A stretch of DNA of 20,298 nt from Larix sibirica (GCA_004151065.3 NWUY0300036741.1:19034-39331), one strand, 5' to 3'; counted from the stretch's first letter, positions 9,540 to 20,244 are shown. Notes: generated by a model not told the origin, from the sequence alone. Translations and numbers: made by a program.

Positions 9540-10665
9540 TTGTGTGCACATACCTGAGGGCATACTAGAAAAGATCCAAAAAACTTGCTATATTTTTTGT
9601 GGATTGGAAATTATTATAACAAGTGTTTTCATTTATCTAAATGGATGACACTCACTAATCCCAAGTCGATGGGAGGATGGGGTCTAAAATATATTCATTT
9701 ATTTGAGAGAGCACTAGTGGCAAAGTTGTTTGGAATGTCATCTCTAATGGTAATCTATGGAGTAGAATTATTAGAGAAATTTAGATTACTCCAACTTGAA
9801 TGATGGATTGGGTTAGATATGAATGGAAGAGCATTAAATAGGCCTCCAATAAATGGAAGGCATTGAATTTTTCATTCCTAATTATCAGACAATATCTTGC
9901 TTGGAGATTTGGGCATGGATATGTGGTCCGTGTCAATGTTGATACGATAATTGGTTGTGGGAGAACCATTTTCTTACCCAATGATTATATTCATCACCTC
10001 TATCTTATTGGCAGATGTACCTTGAAATTGGTGGGAAACGACTTGACCACGATGATGTGGAGGCAGGGATGGTTGAGTTCACATGAAATTGGTTTTGGTC
10101 TTGATCAAGAGAATGTATGGTCGGCCTATGTTGTTGAATTTTCCAAGGTGCATATCTGAATTTAGCCATCTCCTAATGAATTGGTCTAGGCATTCAATAA
10201 GGTGGAGCTCTCTTACTATGTAAAATTGGGATACCTATCAATATGTGGTGTAGATGATTTGGATAGCGCATGGCGATGGAGAACATTTTGACACGTCGTA
10301 GCCCCACCAAAGAAGATAATTTTCATGTGGTTGGCCTTAATGATAAGGTGTTGAATTGTGAAGCCTTGCAAAAACACAATCCCTTTGGTCCTGGTATTTT
10401 TCCCTAGTGCAAAAACAATGGTGAAAATACCTAACATTTATTTTTCTATTGTGCTTTCACTTGTTATGTTTGGTTGGTAGTTGAATCGATGGCTAGTAAG
10501 AACAACTTATGGTTAAAATAATCTATCAATGATTGTTTTTTTATTAGAGATTTGAAGTGTTTGAGGTCAATTCCAACAATTGTGATATGGAACATTTTGT
10601 TGGCATGGAATTATTCTTTATTCTCTAGAACTATCATGCATTCATTCCAAGTTGTTGTGCCTGGT
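9540..10665 (+). pseudogene. LINE ORF2 connector and zf-RVT region, broken
   Basis: IGNYYNKCFHLSKWMTLTNP then MGGWGLKYIHLFERALVAK (9600-9730) matches the conserved W-x-x-x-x-x-PK-x-x-GGWGLK segment after the RT. The frame 9863-10159 holds VNVDTIIGCGRTIFLP and MMWRQGWLSSHE, typical of this family's connector. At about 10290-10350 VAPPKKIIFMWLALNDKVLN matches the zf-RVT start (P-x-K-x-x-x-F-x-W), and TIVIWNILLAWNYSLF (about 10578-10625) matches the later W-x-IW-x-ARN segment. Its zinc-binding cysteines and histidine are not clear, partly because of frame changes. The region has many stops. Confidence 0.7.
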
Positions 10666-10779
10666 TACAATCACTTTCCAAGTTAATAAGTTTTTTTATA
10701 AAGGCAAAGTTCGTGCGCACTTTGGTCCATCCACCAATTAACAAGGAGACAACCTAGTCTTACTTGGATGGAGCTTGAC

Positions 10780-11005
10780 AAGGTAGTGCGACAACTTGTG
10801 GTATCGACGACTTGTGGTATTGGTTTTATCCTTCATATATCATTTTCTAATTATATTTATTTTAAAGTTGGCTTAGGGAAGAGCACCAACAACCTTGGTG
10901 AATTCAAACCCATGTTTTATGTTCTAAAAATGAATTTGGATATGGAGATCTATCAATTACAGGTATTATGGGACTCTCTGTTGGTAAAAATGTATGCCTT
11001 TTTTA
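10780..11005 (+). pseudogene. LINE C-terminal RNase H domain, partial
   Basis: CGIGFILHISFSN (10813-10851) then GLGKSTNNLGEF (10870-10905) and LQVLWDSLLV (10957-10985) match the RNase HI order: core strand, the GTNN-x-AEF segment with the catalytic glutamate (E kept), then GDS with W for G but the aspartate kept. The first catalytic aspartate is not clear upstream. The C-terminal part, which in the second LINE reads HIYKELNSQADSLSK, is not recognisable after 11005, so the domain is truncated or badly mutated. RNase H would remove RNA from the RNA-DNA hybrid. Confidence 0.72.
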
Positions 11006-11019
11006 AATGCTTATCATAA

Positions 11020-12900
11020 TGTGTTTTAATATGTTAGACCTTAAGCTAGTGCACTATTTAGTTGGTTCACATGGCTAGATTTTATACCTATACTAAGAGG
11101 ATTCAATTGTAGTGGATGAATTGGGTCCATGCGGTCTATCTTGCCAACCTAGCATCATATAAAAAAAAAGGATGAATTATGAATCAAACTCTATAGGTTA
11201 AATTCGCCACTACTTATTACTAAGGCTTAGTTCTTCAGAAGCTAAAACGAGGATTCGATGTTACCTTTGATTTCTCATTTCTTAAATATTAATTTAAGAT
11301 GGGAATATTTATGTTAAATTAATGTGATATGTTTACTCATGTGTGTAGGTTATGGAAAATGAGATATTAGCAAAATTAAGAGTGGAACAATCAGGATCCA
11401 AGAAGCCTCAAGTCAATGATCCTTGAATCATATGTACTAGGATTCTTAAATGCGGATTTGTTTTGAAACATTGAGTTCAAAATAAGGAAAGAAAAAAGTT
11501 GAAATTTGGAAATCACAACATGAGGGTGTACCTACATACAGGAGCAAGTTTGAGCCAAAGGGAATTTGAGCTCACCGTTGATTAACAAGAAGACAATTTG
11601 TCTCTATTGTAAATCTCACATTTTTTAGAAAATCATTTGTAACTATGAAAATTACCTCTCAAATAGTGTTGAATAGTCAAATAGGAAAATGAAAACTTCC
11701 ATAGATAAAAGCCTCATGATAAATTACAAAAAATATCATGGAATGTTGAATTCAAATTAAGTCCTCTCAAGAAAATGACAAATTTGTAAAGAAATTTGAA
11801 GACTTGAGAAGGGATATCCAAAGGCAAAAAGAGTTGGAAGGTCAAGGGTCACCAACAATCTATAATAAATACATTGTGTACTCATAGGAAGGGTCTTTTG
11901 CTTAACATTGTAAACTATTTTTTCCTAATAATGGAGAAGCCATTGTTGACCAAATTATTCTAGATATTTTTGGTGTTGTTGTGAAACTTGTGTAAATTGT
12001 TTTTATTGTTCATGGTGTTCTAGAAAGTTGTGAGGATTGGTGTCATGTACCTAGTACATTTTTTTGTGATCCTTTTTTTTCCAATGAATGGATATGGAAC
12101 TATAGCTATCAGTCTCAATTGTAGGTTGACTGTAATTTTTTGTTAGTGATTTGGAAATTTATGCAATATTTAATTTGATGAATTTATTCCTTTATATTGC
12201 TTACATTCATTTTTGTTGGATTCATGGATATTATTTTCTCGTTATGTTAGTCCTAGGACAATTGCATTGCATTTTAATTTTGCATCCTAATTCTACATTT
12301 TTACATTAAAATTCATTAAACTAGTAATGGAAGTCGGGCTATAATCCAAAGGGTTTATCATACAAAACAAAGAAAGGTATAACTGGGCCCTTCCATCAGG
12401 TGAATCTTTGATGTTGACAAGGGGACATTTCCCTGCATCAACACCCACCAATATGGGATGTAATATGGGAATAAGAGTTCTTCAAACATAATCATCCATA
12501 GCTGATAAAATTTAAGTGAAACGCTTATTTCAAGGATAGGGGCATGTTAATCCCCTATTCATATCCCTCATTAATTATCATTGCATTAATTGTAGTTATG
12601 CAGTATTTTTCTCAATAGAAAAAATATTTATATTCAAAAAAAGAATATACATAATGTAGTCCCATGGACCTCATAACTGATCCTTTTCCTCCTTTACATA
12701 GGTCTTTTCCAAAAGACCATACAAGCTTCATACCTCAGTCTATCAACAAAATTGTCTAGTGTAATGTCTCCTCCCTTAAGGGACCATGTTCAAACCATTA
12801 ACCCACTCAATCCCCATGGGTCTAGTGGAACTTATTTAATTAGTTAGTTAGGGAGTTAATTTTGGCCCTTAGTTATTTTATGTAAGTAAAAAAAATCATG
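11020..12900. other. gene-free region after LINE 1
   Basis: No family is recognised. An A run at 11159-11168 could be the LINE tail. A frame near 11350-11440 (ENEILAKLRVEQSGSKKPQ) and a later CLYCKSHIF (about 11600) read vaguely like retroelement protein, the latter like a damaged CCHC knuckle, but neither is convincing. The rest is AT-rich with no repeat structure that I can define. Confidence 0.4.
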
Positions 12901-12921
12901 AAAGGATATTGGGGACCACAA

Positions 12922-13060
12922 TGTTGGAATAATTAATTCTCTAATATTTATTTATGAGTTGTAAATGACTTAGGTGGCTCAAGAGGGCGCATAGGAAGAG
13001 GATAAGGCATGTGAGTTGTCTCCCTCTGGAAAATCTATAAATAAAGCAGCTAAAAGCATA
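12922..13060 (+). repeat. possible LTR start with TATA box
   Basis: TGTTGGAATAATTAATTC at 12922 is the usual opening form of plant Ty1/copia LTRs. CTATAAATAAAG (TATA at 13036-13043) lies about 115 bases downstream, a normal U3-to-TATA distance. A purine-rich stretch follows to about 13340. I could not find the right end, a primer-binding site or a target duplication of CACAA (12917-12921). It is either a truncated LTR or a chance resemblance. Confidence 0.33.
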
Positions 13061-14700
13061 AACAACAACCAAAAGCAGGAAAAGCAGCAGGAAATCAAAG
13101 AAGGCAGAAGTTTCCTTATTTTTTAAGATAAGGCTCAAGAAGGAAGGGTAAAAGTAGGAAAGCAAGAAAAAGGCTTCAGGAAAGCTACAGAGGTTAATTT
13201 TATCCAATGAGGTGCATTCATGGATGCAAGCGAATCCATATGCAGTATAACTTGTCAAAGAAGCAACTAATTCATCAATGGCTCGAATTCCAAGGAAGAA
13301 GGATCTAGAGGGAGGGAAAAAACTATCAGAAGTTAAGAAAAGGAGCATGAGTGATCCATTTCACATATTTTGGAATTTTTAGTGATCTTTGTGATCTTGA
13401 AGAGATCTAATATTTTTAGATGCTTGGGTGGTTTGCCCCTTGCCAGCATTGTGTGATGTGCCCATTTGCAATCATTGATCCAATTGAGATATTATGAGAT
13501 CCTTTTGTTGCAGTTTGAGGAAGAGGACACCCAGTCCTTTTCATGTAGGATATTGAAGTCATTAAATTTATTAGCAAGTCTTATCCAAGCTCCAGAATAA
13601 TGGGGTCAAGTTACAATTTGGTGCAGTAGAGTTTCATAATCAATAGTGTTCAATTGGCAGTATTTTGTAGCAGTAGAGAGAGGGAGATTAATGAATTGCA
13701 CCCCCTTGTGTTCTATATCTTCTGTTCATGTGAAATCATAGGGATTCAATCTGATGTACTTCTACATATTTATCATATCTAGTAGTAAAAGATCCATTCC
13801 TTGTCTCAAACACTCTATTCCTACTTTTATGTTACAAATGCTAGTGAATCTATGATATACTTCAAGTTCTGCTATCATTGACTATTAAATGCACCTCAGA
13901 ATGTCTGATTAAATATTGATTCTATTCAATGGAATGTTTTTTTCCTAATCTATATTTTTTATTGCAGAATTCGTGACCACTTAGTGTTATTTGAAAGTCA
14001 ACGTTTCATTGCTTTCTCTATTGAAGAAAAAATCTAGCAATTTTTATGTTTGAAGATCTTAATTGTTTTATGTGCTTCTAAATTCTGATATGAAGGTCCA
14101 TTTAGATTAATCAAGAGTATTTGATCCTATCACTACTCACATAACATAAATTAGGGAGCCCTTAATGCCATTCGAATTCATTTGGAAATTGTCTCTATCA
14201 CTAGTCCAAGTTTCGAACCTTGCTCCTGTTTACTTTCTTTTCAGCCAAAATTTTGTATATCAAGTATAATAGCTTCCATATCAGAGTGGGGAATATTTAA
14301 ATCGGTCTAGAAATGGCTTATTTACTTCCAGTACTACACCAGAAGTAGTGGATTTACCACATAATTCATGGGGCCATTGCCTTGAAGCCTTTGGTTTAGC
14401 CAAAGGAGTCTACCCAAGTGTGATGCACTCCCAAATGTGAAACTATCAAAGTAAGAACCTTGAGTCCACCTTCCAATAATTCTTGCATGTGTGTCAAATA
14501 CATCCTCTAGGAGTCCAAGTTGTCATTTTTGAGTTAGTGTGCCTAGATCTGGGTTTGGGTACATTACATCTAGATAAAGACTTACAATCTTACAAATTCA
14601 AATTTAAAATCCCTACTTCTAATCCCTCTATCCCATCCAGATCCATCTTATTCTAGTCATTTAATTGAGATAAATTATCACAAAAGGCCATAACAAGTTA
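13061..14700. other. gene-free region, possible LTR continuation and LINE 2 3' flank
   Basis: 13061-13340 is purine-rich (GAAGG, AAAAGCAGGAAAAGCAGCAGG), and the long minus-strand open frame opposite it is only its low-complexity complement. 13340-14100 is T-rich and without coding signal. A 7-bp hairpin CCTTTGG-TTTAG-CCAAAGG lies at 14388-14406. The 3' untranslated end of the minus-strand LINE must lie somewhere below 14744, but no clear poly-T tract marks its end. Confidence 0.35.
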
Positions 14701-14743
14701 GAAGAAAAACTCCATACCTTTCCTTTCCACTCCTTTGAAAAAT

Positions 14744-15256
14744 TCATACAAAAACAAAAGTGTCTTTATCAAGCATGGGTGCTTGCTTGGAAAGAGAATC
14801 CGCTTGAGAGTTCAACTCTTTGTAGATATGAGAAAATGAATTCCATTTAACTGACATAAGAGAATCCTAAATATATTAAATTAAATACCTCAAACGAACC
14901 AACTCAACATTTTTCCTTTTATTTTCCTAGTCTATGATTGTCTTCAAATCTCTTATTACTTGCGGCTTCTTTACATTATGTTTGGAGGAAAAAAGGAGAA
15001 GAGTCCAGAGAGTAGAGAAATCGTCCTCCATAGTCAACCCAATTCTTGGAGCATATCTAACATGAAAATAATGGGACTGGTTCAAATAGAGGACAACCAT
15101 GATGCCACACTTAGAGGGAAAACCTTAGCTACCCTCGTCAAAGAACCCCTAGGGGGTATCAAATTCGAGCTGAGGCATCAGCAAGATCCTTGGATTTTTT
15201 ACTTTGGACTCGGTCTTGTGATCAAGAGAAAGAATTTCCACCAAATTGGTTGTCAC
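14744..15256 (-). pseudogene. LINE C-terminal RNase H domain, stops inside
   Basis: GFFDEGS (about 15149-15131, family FFDGAS) gives the first catalytic aspartate. CGIMVVLYLNQSHYFHVRYA follows. DDFSTLWTLLLF (about 15025-14990) sits at the AEF-x-AL position with D for the catalytic glutamate. QVIRDLKTIID (about 14969-14935) sits at the GDS position with its aspartate kept. FSHIYKELNSQADSLSK (about 14832-14782) is the conserved C-terminal H-x-x-RE-x-N-x-x-AD-x-LSK segment. The frame ends KDTFVFV-stop, with the TGA at 14746-14744. A stop after GFFDEGS (TAA), further stops near 14930 and 14870-14880, and one frame change break it. Confidence 0.82.
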
Positions 15257-15520
15257 CTATACAAGAATAACAATGTCCTGGAATAAACAAACATTATGAG
15301 CCCACCAAACAACATACACCAAATGACATGAAAGGAATTTAAAAATAGACACATAAATATCCATGAACCAATCTAAAACACAGTTGGCCAAAGAAGGCTT
15401 GGACCGGTTTGACTTTGGATTGAATTTTCCAAAATTAATACGCCTGACCTCCTTTATATAAGAACATGAATAAAAAATATGACCAATCAATTCAACATCA
15501 CTTTTACAAATGGGACAACC
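15257..15520 (-). pseudogene. LINE zf-RVT zinc-binding segment
   Basis: CPICKSDVELIGHIFYSCSY (about 15514-15455) gives the C-x2-C ... H-x4-C pattern of the zf-RVT domain with all four ligands present. LVYVVWWAHNVCLFQDI (about 15320-15270) matches the later W-x-IW-x-ARN-x-x-x-F segment. The domain follows the connector and precedes RNase H. The frame is open over this part and ends at a stop near 15257. Confidence 0.8.
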
Positions 15521-15529
15521 ATTCGAACC

Positions 15530-16546
15530 TATCCACCCAAACTTGATGTCATTATCCCAAGTGAAGAGTTATTTGTTAAATCCAGCCACATCAGAATTTT
15601 TTATATGTGCGAAATATGGATCTTCCACACCTAATCCCATCACCAATCCTTTTCACCCACAAATTGAATATCCTTCTTCCTCAAGTAACCCAACTTCATT
15701 GAATAACACCTAAATAACATGTGTTTTTACCACACCAAGGAATTAGGTTCATCTTCATAAAACTTCAGAAAAATTGTGCACAACCTGCTAACGAAACCTT
15801 TCCATTCATCTACCAAAACACTAGTTAACCCAAGATTAGATGTTGACTTCCATTTACTCACTCCCAAGCCCTCGGGATTATGGAACTATAAATCACCAAG
15901 GTAGAACAAACACTAACCATGAAGAGATGAAAAAAGGTTATATGAGAGACGAAAGCCAAAATCTCCACCTATCCACGAATCTTATCCCAATATTACCTTC
16001 CTTCCATTCACAATGTGCAATGTTATCCATCTACAAACTAAAGGGAAATAATCCACCAAATTATTCCAGACCGAGGAGCTATTTTTGGACGATTTCATGA
16101 TCAACTACCTAAACCATTCCTAAATGGAGACTTCCCCCAAATACTTAGACTTCATGACTCTTCCCCACAAGGATTCATTCTTAGTAAGCCTCCATAAATT
16201 CGTAGCTTCCAATGCTTGATAGAAAAAAAATTACACCCCACCATCCAAGAGTTTTAGGTTGAGCAACCACTGTCCACTTTACAAGAGGAATTCCTTCTAG
16301 GGTCCTTTTACTAAACCAAGGGAATTGGAATCATTTATTTATGTCCTTCTTAAGAATACCCTTAGGGATTTCAACTATAGAGTCATAATAAACGAGGATT
16401 ATTTTCAGAACACACTTGAGGAAAACTAAACGTCCACCCTTGGACAACCAATGGTTAACCCATAAAGAAATACAGGCTTCAATTTTATTAAAATTCCATA
16501 ACCGATCAACAAGCCTATAGGAATTAGGTTTAAGAAAGGACCCCAA
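15530..16546 (-). pseudogene. LINE ORF2 connector after the RT, broken
   Basis: The frame 16546-16331 reads FLKPNSYRLVDRLWNFNKIE and HWLSKGGRLVFLKCVLKIIL then IVEIPKGILKKD, matching the family's W-x-x-K-x-LSKGGR-x-x-L-x-K-x-V-L-x-x-I-P and IPKGI segment. The stretch 16330-15530 continues as connector sequence, with stops. The plus-strand open frames opposite it (15510-15713, 15840-16100) are complements and not genes. Confidence 0.75.
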
Positions 16547-16617
16547 ATACTTGAAATCGACATCAATATCTTATTGTTTGAAAGGAAGAGCCATATCTAG
16601 AGAATCCATCTCTTCCG

Positions 16618-17564
16618 CTAAGATACCATGACAAATAATGCTTGACTTAGAGAGACTAATTTTATACATGTAACCAAATAGTATAAGTCCAGGATTCTCT
16701 TTAATTCCAAAAAATCATTAGGATATCCTACACAGAAAAGGAGAAAATCATTGATGAAAAGCAGGTGAGAAACGACTTCTCGCGGTAATATTTTAACTCC
16801 TTTTAGTTCCCCTCTTCTCCTTGAAGCCTTTACCAAACATTCAAACCTTTCACAACCAAAAGGAACAAAAAAGGAGAAAGTAGGAAACCTTGCATGAGGC
16901 CACGAGAAGCTCGAAAGAATCTAGATGGGGAACCATTAATTAGAACCACAAAGGGGGTGCATTTCACACACCCCATTATCCATTTAATAGAAGGAAAATT
17001 CATGCCCAATAGAAGCAACAACAAGCATAAATACACCCAACTAATTTTTTCGTAATATTTGGACAAGTCTATATTTACCACTGTTGCCAATGAGTTTGAC
17101 TTATTTATTGAGTGTAGGGTCTCTTGTAAAATCAACACCGCATCATGAATGCGATGACCACTAAGAAATACAAACTGATCTTTAGAGTTTATATAGCATG
17201 GGATGGGATTTATCTTGTTTGTTGAAACCTTCACCGCCACCCTATAGATGACATTACAAGATGATATAGGTTTGTAGTCATCCATGGCATTCACTTCTTG
17301 CTTCTTCGGTATAAATACCAAAAATGTTGATTTCATTGCTCCAATCATATTACCCATCCTCTTAGATTCTTGAACCACCTTCAATAGGTCCTCTTTAATG
17401 TGATCATAGAACCCTACAAAGAACTCAACCATAAAACCATTAGGTCCCGAAATTTTACCTTTGTTGAGATAATTGAGGGTTGGTAGAAGATCATCTTCTG
17501 TAATATCAGATTCCAAGGAAGCATTCATCTCTTCATCTATCAGTTGTGGAACAAGACTTATCAC
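16618..17564 (-). pseudogene. LINE reverse transcriptase, one frameshift, damaged active site
   Basis: The longest open frame in the window (244 codons, 17564-16830) covers most of the RT: NKGKISGPNGFMVEFF (family PGPDG), STFLVFIPKK, DDYKPISSCNVIYR (family RPISL), then motif A VNIDLSKYYEKISW (about 17077-17036; first D kept, the later KAYD changed to KYYE) and motif B SRGLMQGFLLSPF (family RGLRQGCPLSP). A frameshift near 16833 leads into MVKASRRRGELKGVKI and motif C LLFINDFLLF (about 16768-16738), where FADD has become FIND, losing one catalytic aspartate. Besides the frameshift, this substitution would inactivate the polymerase. Confidence 0.9.
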
Positions 17565-18180
17565 CTACAAACTATCACTAATTGGAAATTTCGTTGACTC
17601 TTTAAATAATTCCTAGGAATAGGAAACCCATATGTCATATTTATCCTAAAACGAGGAGACTGAATCACCATTCGAGTTTTTAAGCTCCCAAATTACATTA
17701 ATATTTTTCATGATGACTAGTGAAATTGTGAAAAAAATCTGTGTTTCTATAACCTTCCTGAACCCAAATAATATGTCTCTTAAGTCTCCAAGGTATTTCT
17801 TCTTTACCCTACAAGTCTCAAATTTGAGCCTCAAGGGTCGATAGAGTCTCCTTCTATAAGTTAAAAAATCCCTGAAAGGTGTTCTCCTCATACATCCACT
17901 TGATATTTTCCTCGGTTTCCAAAAGCACTAGCTGAGGCTTCTTCCTATAATATTCGGACCAAACTTTAGATAATTTTTGAGCTATCACGGGGTTGTCGAC
18001 CAACTGTTGCATTAACCGTTTGCATGCAAAATTTTCCACCCCGAGAGAATCCAATTCCTACAATACTCCTCTAATAACCATGCATGATTGAACTTCAAAG
18101 GAGACATTGAATTCATTTCCTCCTTCTCAATCTTACATAAGATGGGCATATGATTCAACACTCTTCTCGAGCCCACCCAA
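17565..18180 (-). pseudogene. LINE ORF2 linker, broken
   Basis: VGSRRVLNHMPILCKIE then SPLKFNHAWLLEEYCRNWI (about 18170-18060) matches the SDH-x-P and KFNHAWL segment that ends the endonuclease. The frame 18054-17854 (VIAQKLSKVWSEYYRKKPQL) and the frame 17891-17646 (including ETQIFFTISLVIMKNINVIW, where the family has N-x-K-F-FH-x-x-x-x-x-R-x-x-N-x-I) fill the linker up to the RT. At least two frame changes lie here. The first LINE has the same KFN-x-AWLLE motif. Confidence 0.75.
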
Positions 18181-18830
18181 TATTTAACTAGGATAATACC
18201 TTCCACCAAAGAAGCTAACACCACAAACGTGTCCAAATATATGTTTTGCTATGAATTCATTGCCTCTATACCTATTACTCCAAGTGGAACCCGTTTCATC
18301 GACTCCAAGTCAACTAAATGTGTATCCAGCAACAACTAAGAGAAGAAATCCCCTAGCGAGTCCTAATGGGGACAAGCACCCCAAACTTCTCTAAGAGAGA
18401 GAGTGAAATTAAAGTATCATCATGTTACAACATTATTTCCTGACAAGACATGAATCAGGACACAACCAAGGATTCCAAATACTGTCTTTGATCAAGATAT
18501 GGCCCATATATATTAAGAACCCTTATATGAATGTCTAGATATTTGACCAAAAGATCAACATAGATTCCTGAGATGAACATGGAATAATTAACTAGCAAAA
18601 TACCAAGCCTCCATGCAGAAAGAAGTCCACCTAACATACCTTCAGTGTTGACCGCACTGAACATCCACTCTTTGATCCAAGGGGGAGAATATATTAAACT
18701 CCTTATAACTTCCACACATCATCTCTTGAATGAGTATAATATATGCATTATAGACCTTGACAAGCCTTTTGAGGAATAAAACCTTGGGGGCACCCCCAAC
18801 CCCACGTGTGTTTAAAAACAAGATAATCAT
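18180..18830 (-). pseudogene. LINE endonuclease domain (ORF2 N-terminus), broken
   Basis: From the methionine at 18830 the frame reads MIILFLNTRGVGGAPKVLFL and IILIQEMM, the normal opening of plant LINE ORF2 (N-x-RG-x-GG, then QE). Later pieces are LNIYGPYLDQRQYLESL (about 18526-18475), FNFTLSLREVWGACP (about 18411-18367, where GGD before FNF has become stop codons) and SLGDFFS followed by LLLDTHLVDLESM. IYLDTFVVLASLVEG (about 18240-18195) sits where the family has KRLDRFLV. Frame changes lie near 18640 and 18300. The methionine at 18830 is chosen because conserved sequence begins there. Confidence 0.8.
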
Positions 18831-18899
18831 GAGGAAACCCTAGCCTAAGCTTTCCCCACCCTAATTTCCCTATCAATCATGGATTGCTTGCCCCTATAG

Positions 18900-20218
18900 A
18901 CATAATTTATGGCTTGCTTCTATGCTATAAACAAAAATGACTTCCTTCCTACCCCTCTTTCAAAAGGTTTCTTTGGGGAAAGTCCTCCCTCTCCTGACAC
19001 GTCCTCTTTCTTAGATTTGGAATGGATTATGTAATCATTAAAGGCAATGTCACTCAATATACTATCATGAGAGCCCAAAAAAAGATGAGGAACAATAAAT
19101 ATCACATGACTTATTCATGGTTGAAAAGGCTGAGAAAGAGTCTTCCTTCTATCTGTAAGAAGACAAACTTACATGGACCCTAGACCCAGGAAAACAAGGG
19201 GTGGCCTATTCACTTAGGGTCAAGACATTGACATCAAGGGGAGGATGAACTTCCTTCAAATCATGGCTCGACATGAAAAAATAACCACGACCTACAGAAG
19301 AAACCAAAGGATCACTAACAATAACTTTTAAGGGAAGAGAAGAGACTTCCTTACTAGGAGCATCATTCAAAATTGCTCCTTATTGCTCTTTAACCACTTC
19401 CTTCACCTCCACCTATTCTATAGACTGCAGGACTACTACTTTTGTCGCGGGATTCATACACGTAGGAACCCTACTACAAGACGAGCTCTAACATGTTCGA
19501 CCACCTCTTTTTTCTTCCACGCCTTCTTTACAATCGCTCTAGAACCAAACCAATTCATGCATTGGGATGGAACATGACCAACTTCGTGACACAAAAACAC
19601 TTGAAGGGGACCTCCAGTAATCAATATTTTGAATCCACGATGAGTCTGAAGAAACCAATTCAATATCCTCCAGGAATCCTTCCTCTAGGTCAACCTAGAC
19701 CAACAAACGAGCCCACCTATGATCAGGTTTTGTGTCCCACCCTTCTTCCAGCTTAATAAAACTTCCAATTTTATTACCTATACTCTCTAGCACTTACTTC
19801 CTCGAAAAGGAATCAGGTAATCTAGACGGAATTACCCATATATAGATGATGAATATTCATAGGATCATGTCGAGGATCAAATTCCACCCTCCATTCCTAG
19901 AGCATGAGGCTGGATGGACCCCATGACCACTTACCTTTTAGTAATTTCTCCGCATCAACAATTTCTGAGGATAAAACATACCCATCCCTGAGATAGTACA
20001 TGGAATATCGGAACATACCCTAGATACAAGCCCCAATAGTCCTCCAACCATCCTTGCATTGATGTCGGGAGAACGATCTTTTTGAAGAAACGGCCTACCA
20101 ATGTCACAACCAAATATTTTTGCATTTCCTGCAACCTAATGTCATGACCAACCAACAATCTAAACTTATCCCTCCTAGGCCTATCGCATCAAACTTTTCT
20201 AGCAGAATTTCTAGGCAT
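18900..20218 (-). pseudogene. LINE ORF1: DUF4283 and zinc knuckle, broken
   Basis: The start is set at the ATG at 20218 (MPRNSARKV), which lies in frame with the domain; a TGA follows at codon 10. The DUF4283 region continues as LVVTLVGRFFKKIVLP and FHVLSQGWVCFIL, then after a frame shift EIVDAEKLLKGKWSWGPSS and WRVEFDPRHDPMNIHHLYMG, the last matching the usual W-x-x-x-FDP-x-x-DP-x-x-I. ALESIGNKIGSFIKLEEGWD and DHRWARLLV (about 19790-19700) match the segment before the knuckle. The knuckle reads FLCHEVGHVPSQC (about 19596-19558). The first cysteine codon is present but one base out of frame. This protein binds element RNA in related LINEs. The region from about 19450 down to 18900 has no domain, so the end is approximate. 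Confidence 0.78.
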
Positions 20219-20244
20219 GGGATCGTCAGATGTCAAGGGAAAAA

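Larger units (their letters stand above)
7105..11015 (+). mobile_element. LINE (L1-like, RNase H-bearing), ORF2 only, decayed
   Basis: A non-LTR retrotransposon whose ORF2 domains appear in the right order across three frames: AP endonuclease (about 7115-7770), linker (7770-8370), reverse transcriptase (8370-9392), connector and zinc-binding region (9540-10660) and RNase H (10780-11005). Plant L1-type ORF2 proteins have this plan. No DUF4283 or zinc-knuckle ORF1 is seen upstream, so this copy is 5' truncated close to the ORF2 start, or ORF1 was lost. Many stops and frameshifts mean it cannot encode a working protein. An A run at 11159-11168, within a gap of about 150 bases after RNase H, may be the remains of the tail. 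No target duplication was found. It faces the second LINE (14744-20218) tail to tail. Confidence 0.85.
14744..20218 (-). mobile_element. LINE (L1-like, RNase H-bearing), nearly full length, decayed
   Basis: The minus strand carries a complete set of plant L1-type domains in order. ORF1 holds DUF4283 (20218-19820) and a zinc knuckle (19599-19558). ORF2 holds endonuclease (18830-18180), linker, RT (17564-16618), connector (16546-15530), zf-RVT (15520-15260) and RNase H (15150-14744). The span of about 5.5 kb is close to a full coding region for this class. Stops and frameshifts occur in both ORFs. A TGTAATACCCC terminus at 20245 lies just upstream, so the 5' leader is cut short or interrupted there. 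The 3' tail is not resolved. ORF2 motifs match those of the plus-strand LINE at 7105-11015. Confidence 0.88.

Noticed and set aside
11590-11660. CLYCKSHIF as a CCHC zinc knuckle
   Set aside because: The spacing C-x2-C-x2-H-x6-C is wrong, there is a stop inside, and no gag-like sequence flanks it convincingly.
12941-13348. 135-codon minus-strand open frame rich in Leu, Phe and Ser
   Set aside because: It is the complement of a purine-rich tract, has low complexity, and shows no domain or conserved motif. The hydrophobic look comes from base composition.
14265-14295. ATATCAGAGTGG as a tRNA-Met primer-binding site
   Set aside because: It differs from TGGTATCAGAGC at key positions and does not follow an LTR end.
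14388-14406. 7-bp hairpin CCTTTGG-TTTAG-CCAAAGG as a terminator
   Set aside because: It is short, has no T run in a useful place and is expected by chance in 20 kb of eukaryotic DNA.
15510-16100. Plus-strand open frames opposite the minus-strand LINE
   Set aside because: The minus strand here has clear LINE connector and zf-RVT sequence, so these are complements.
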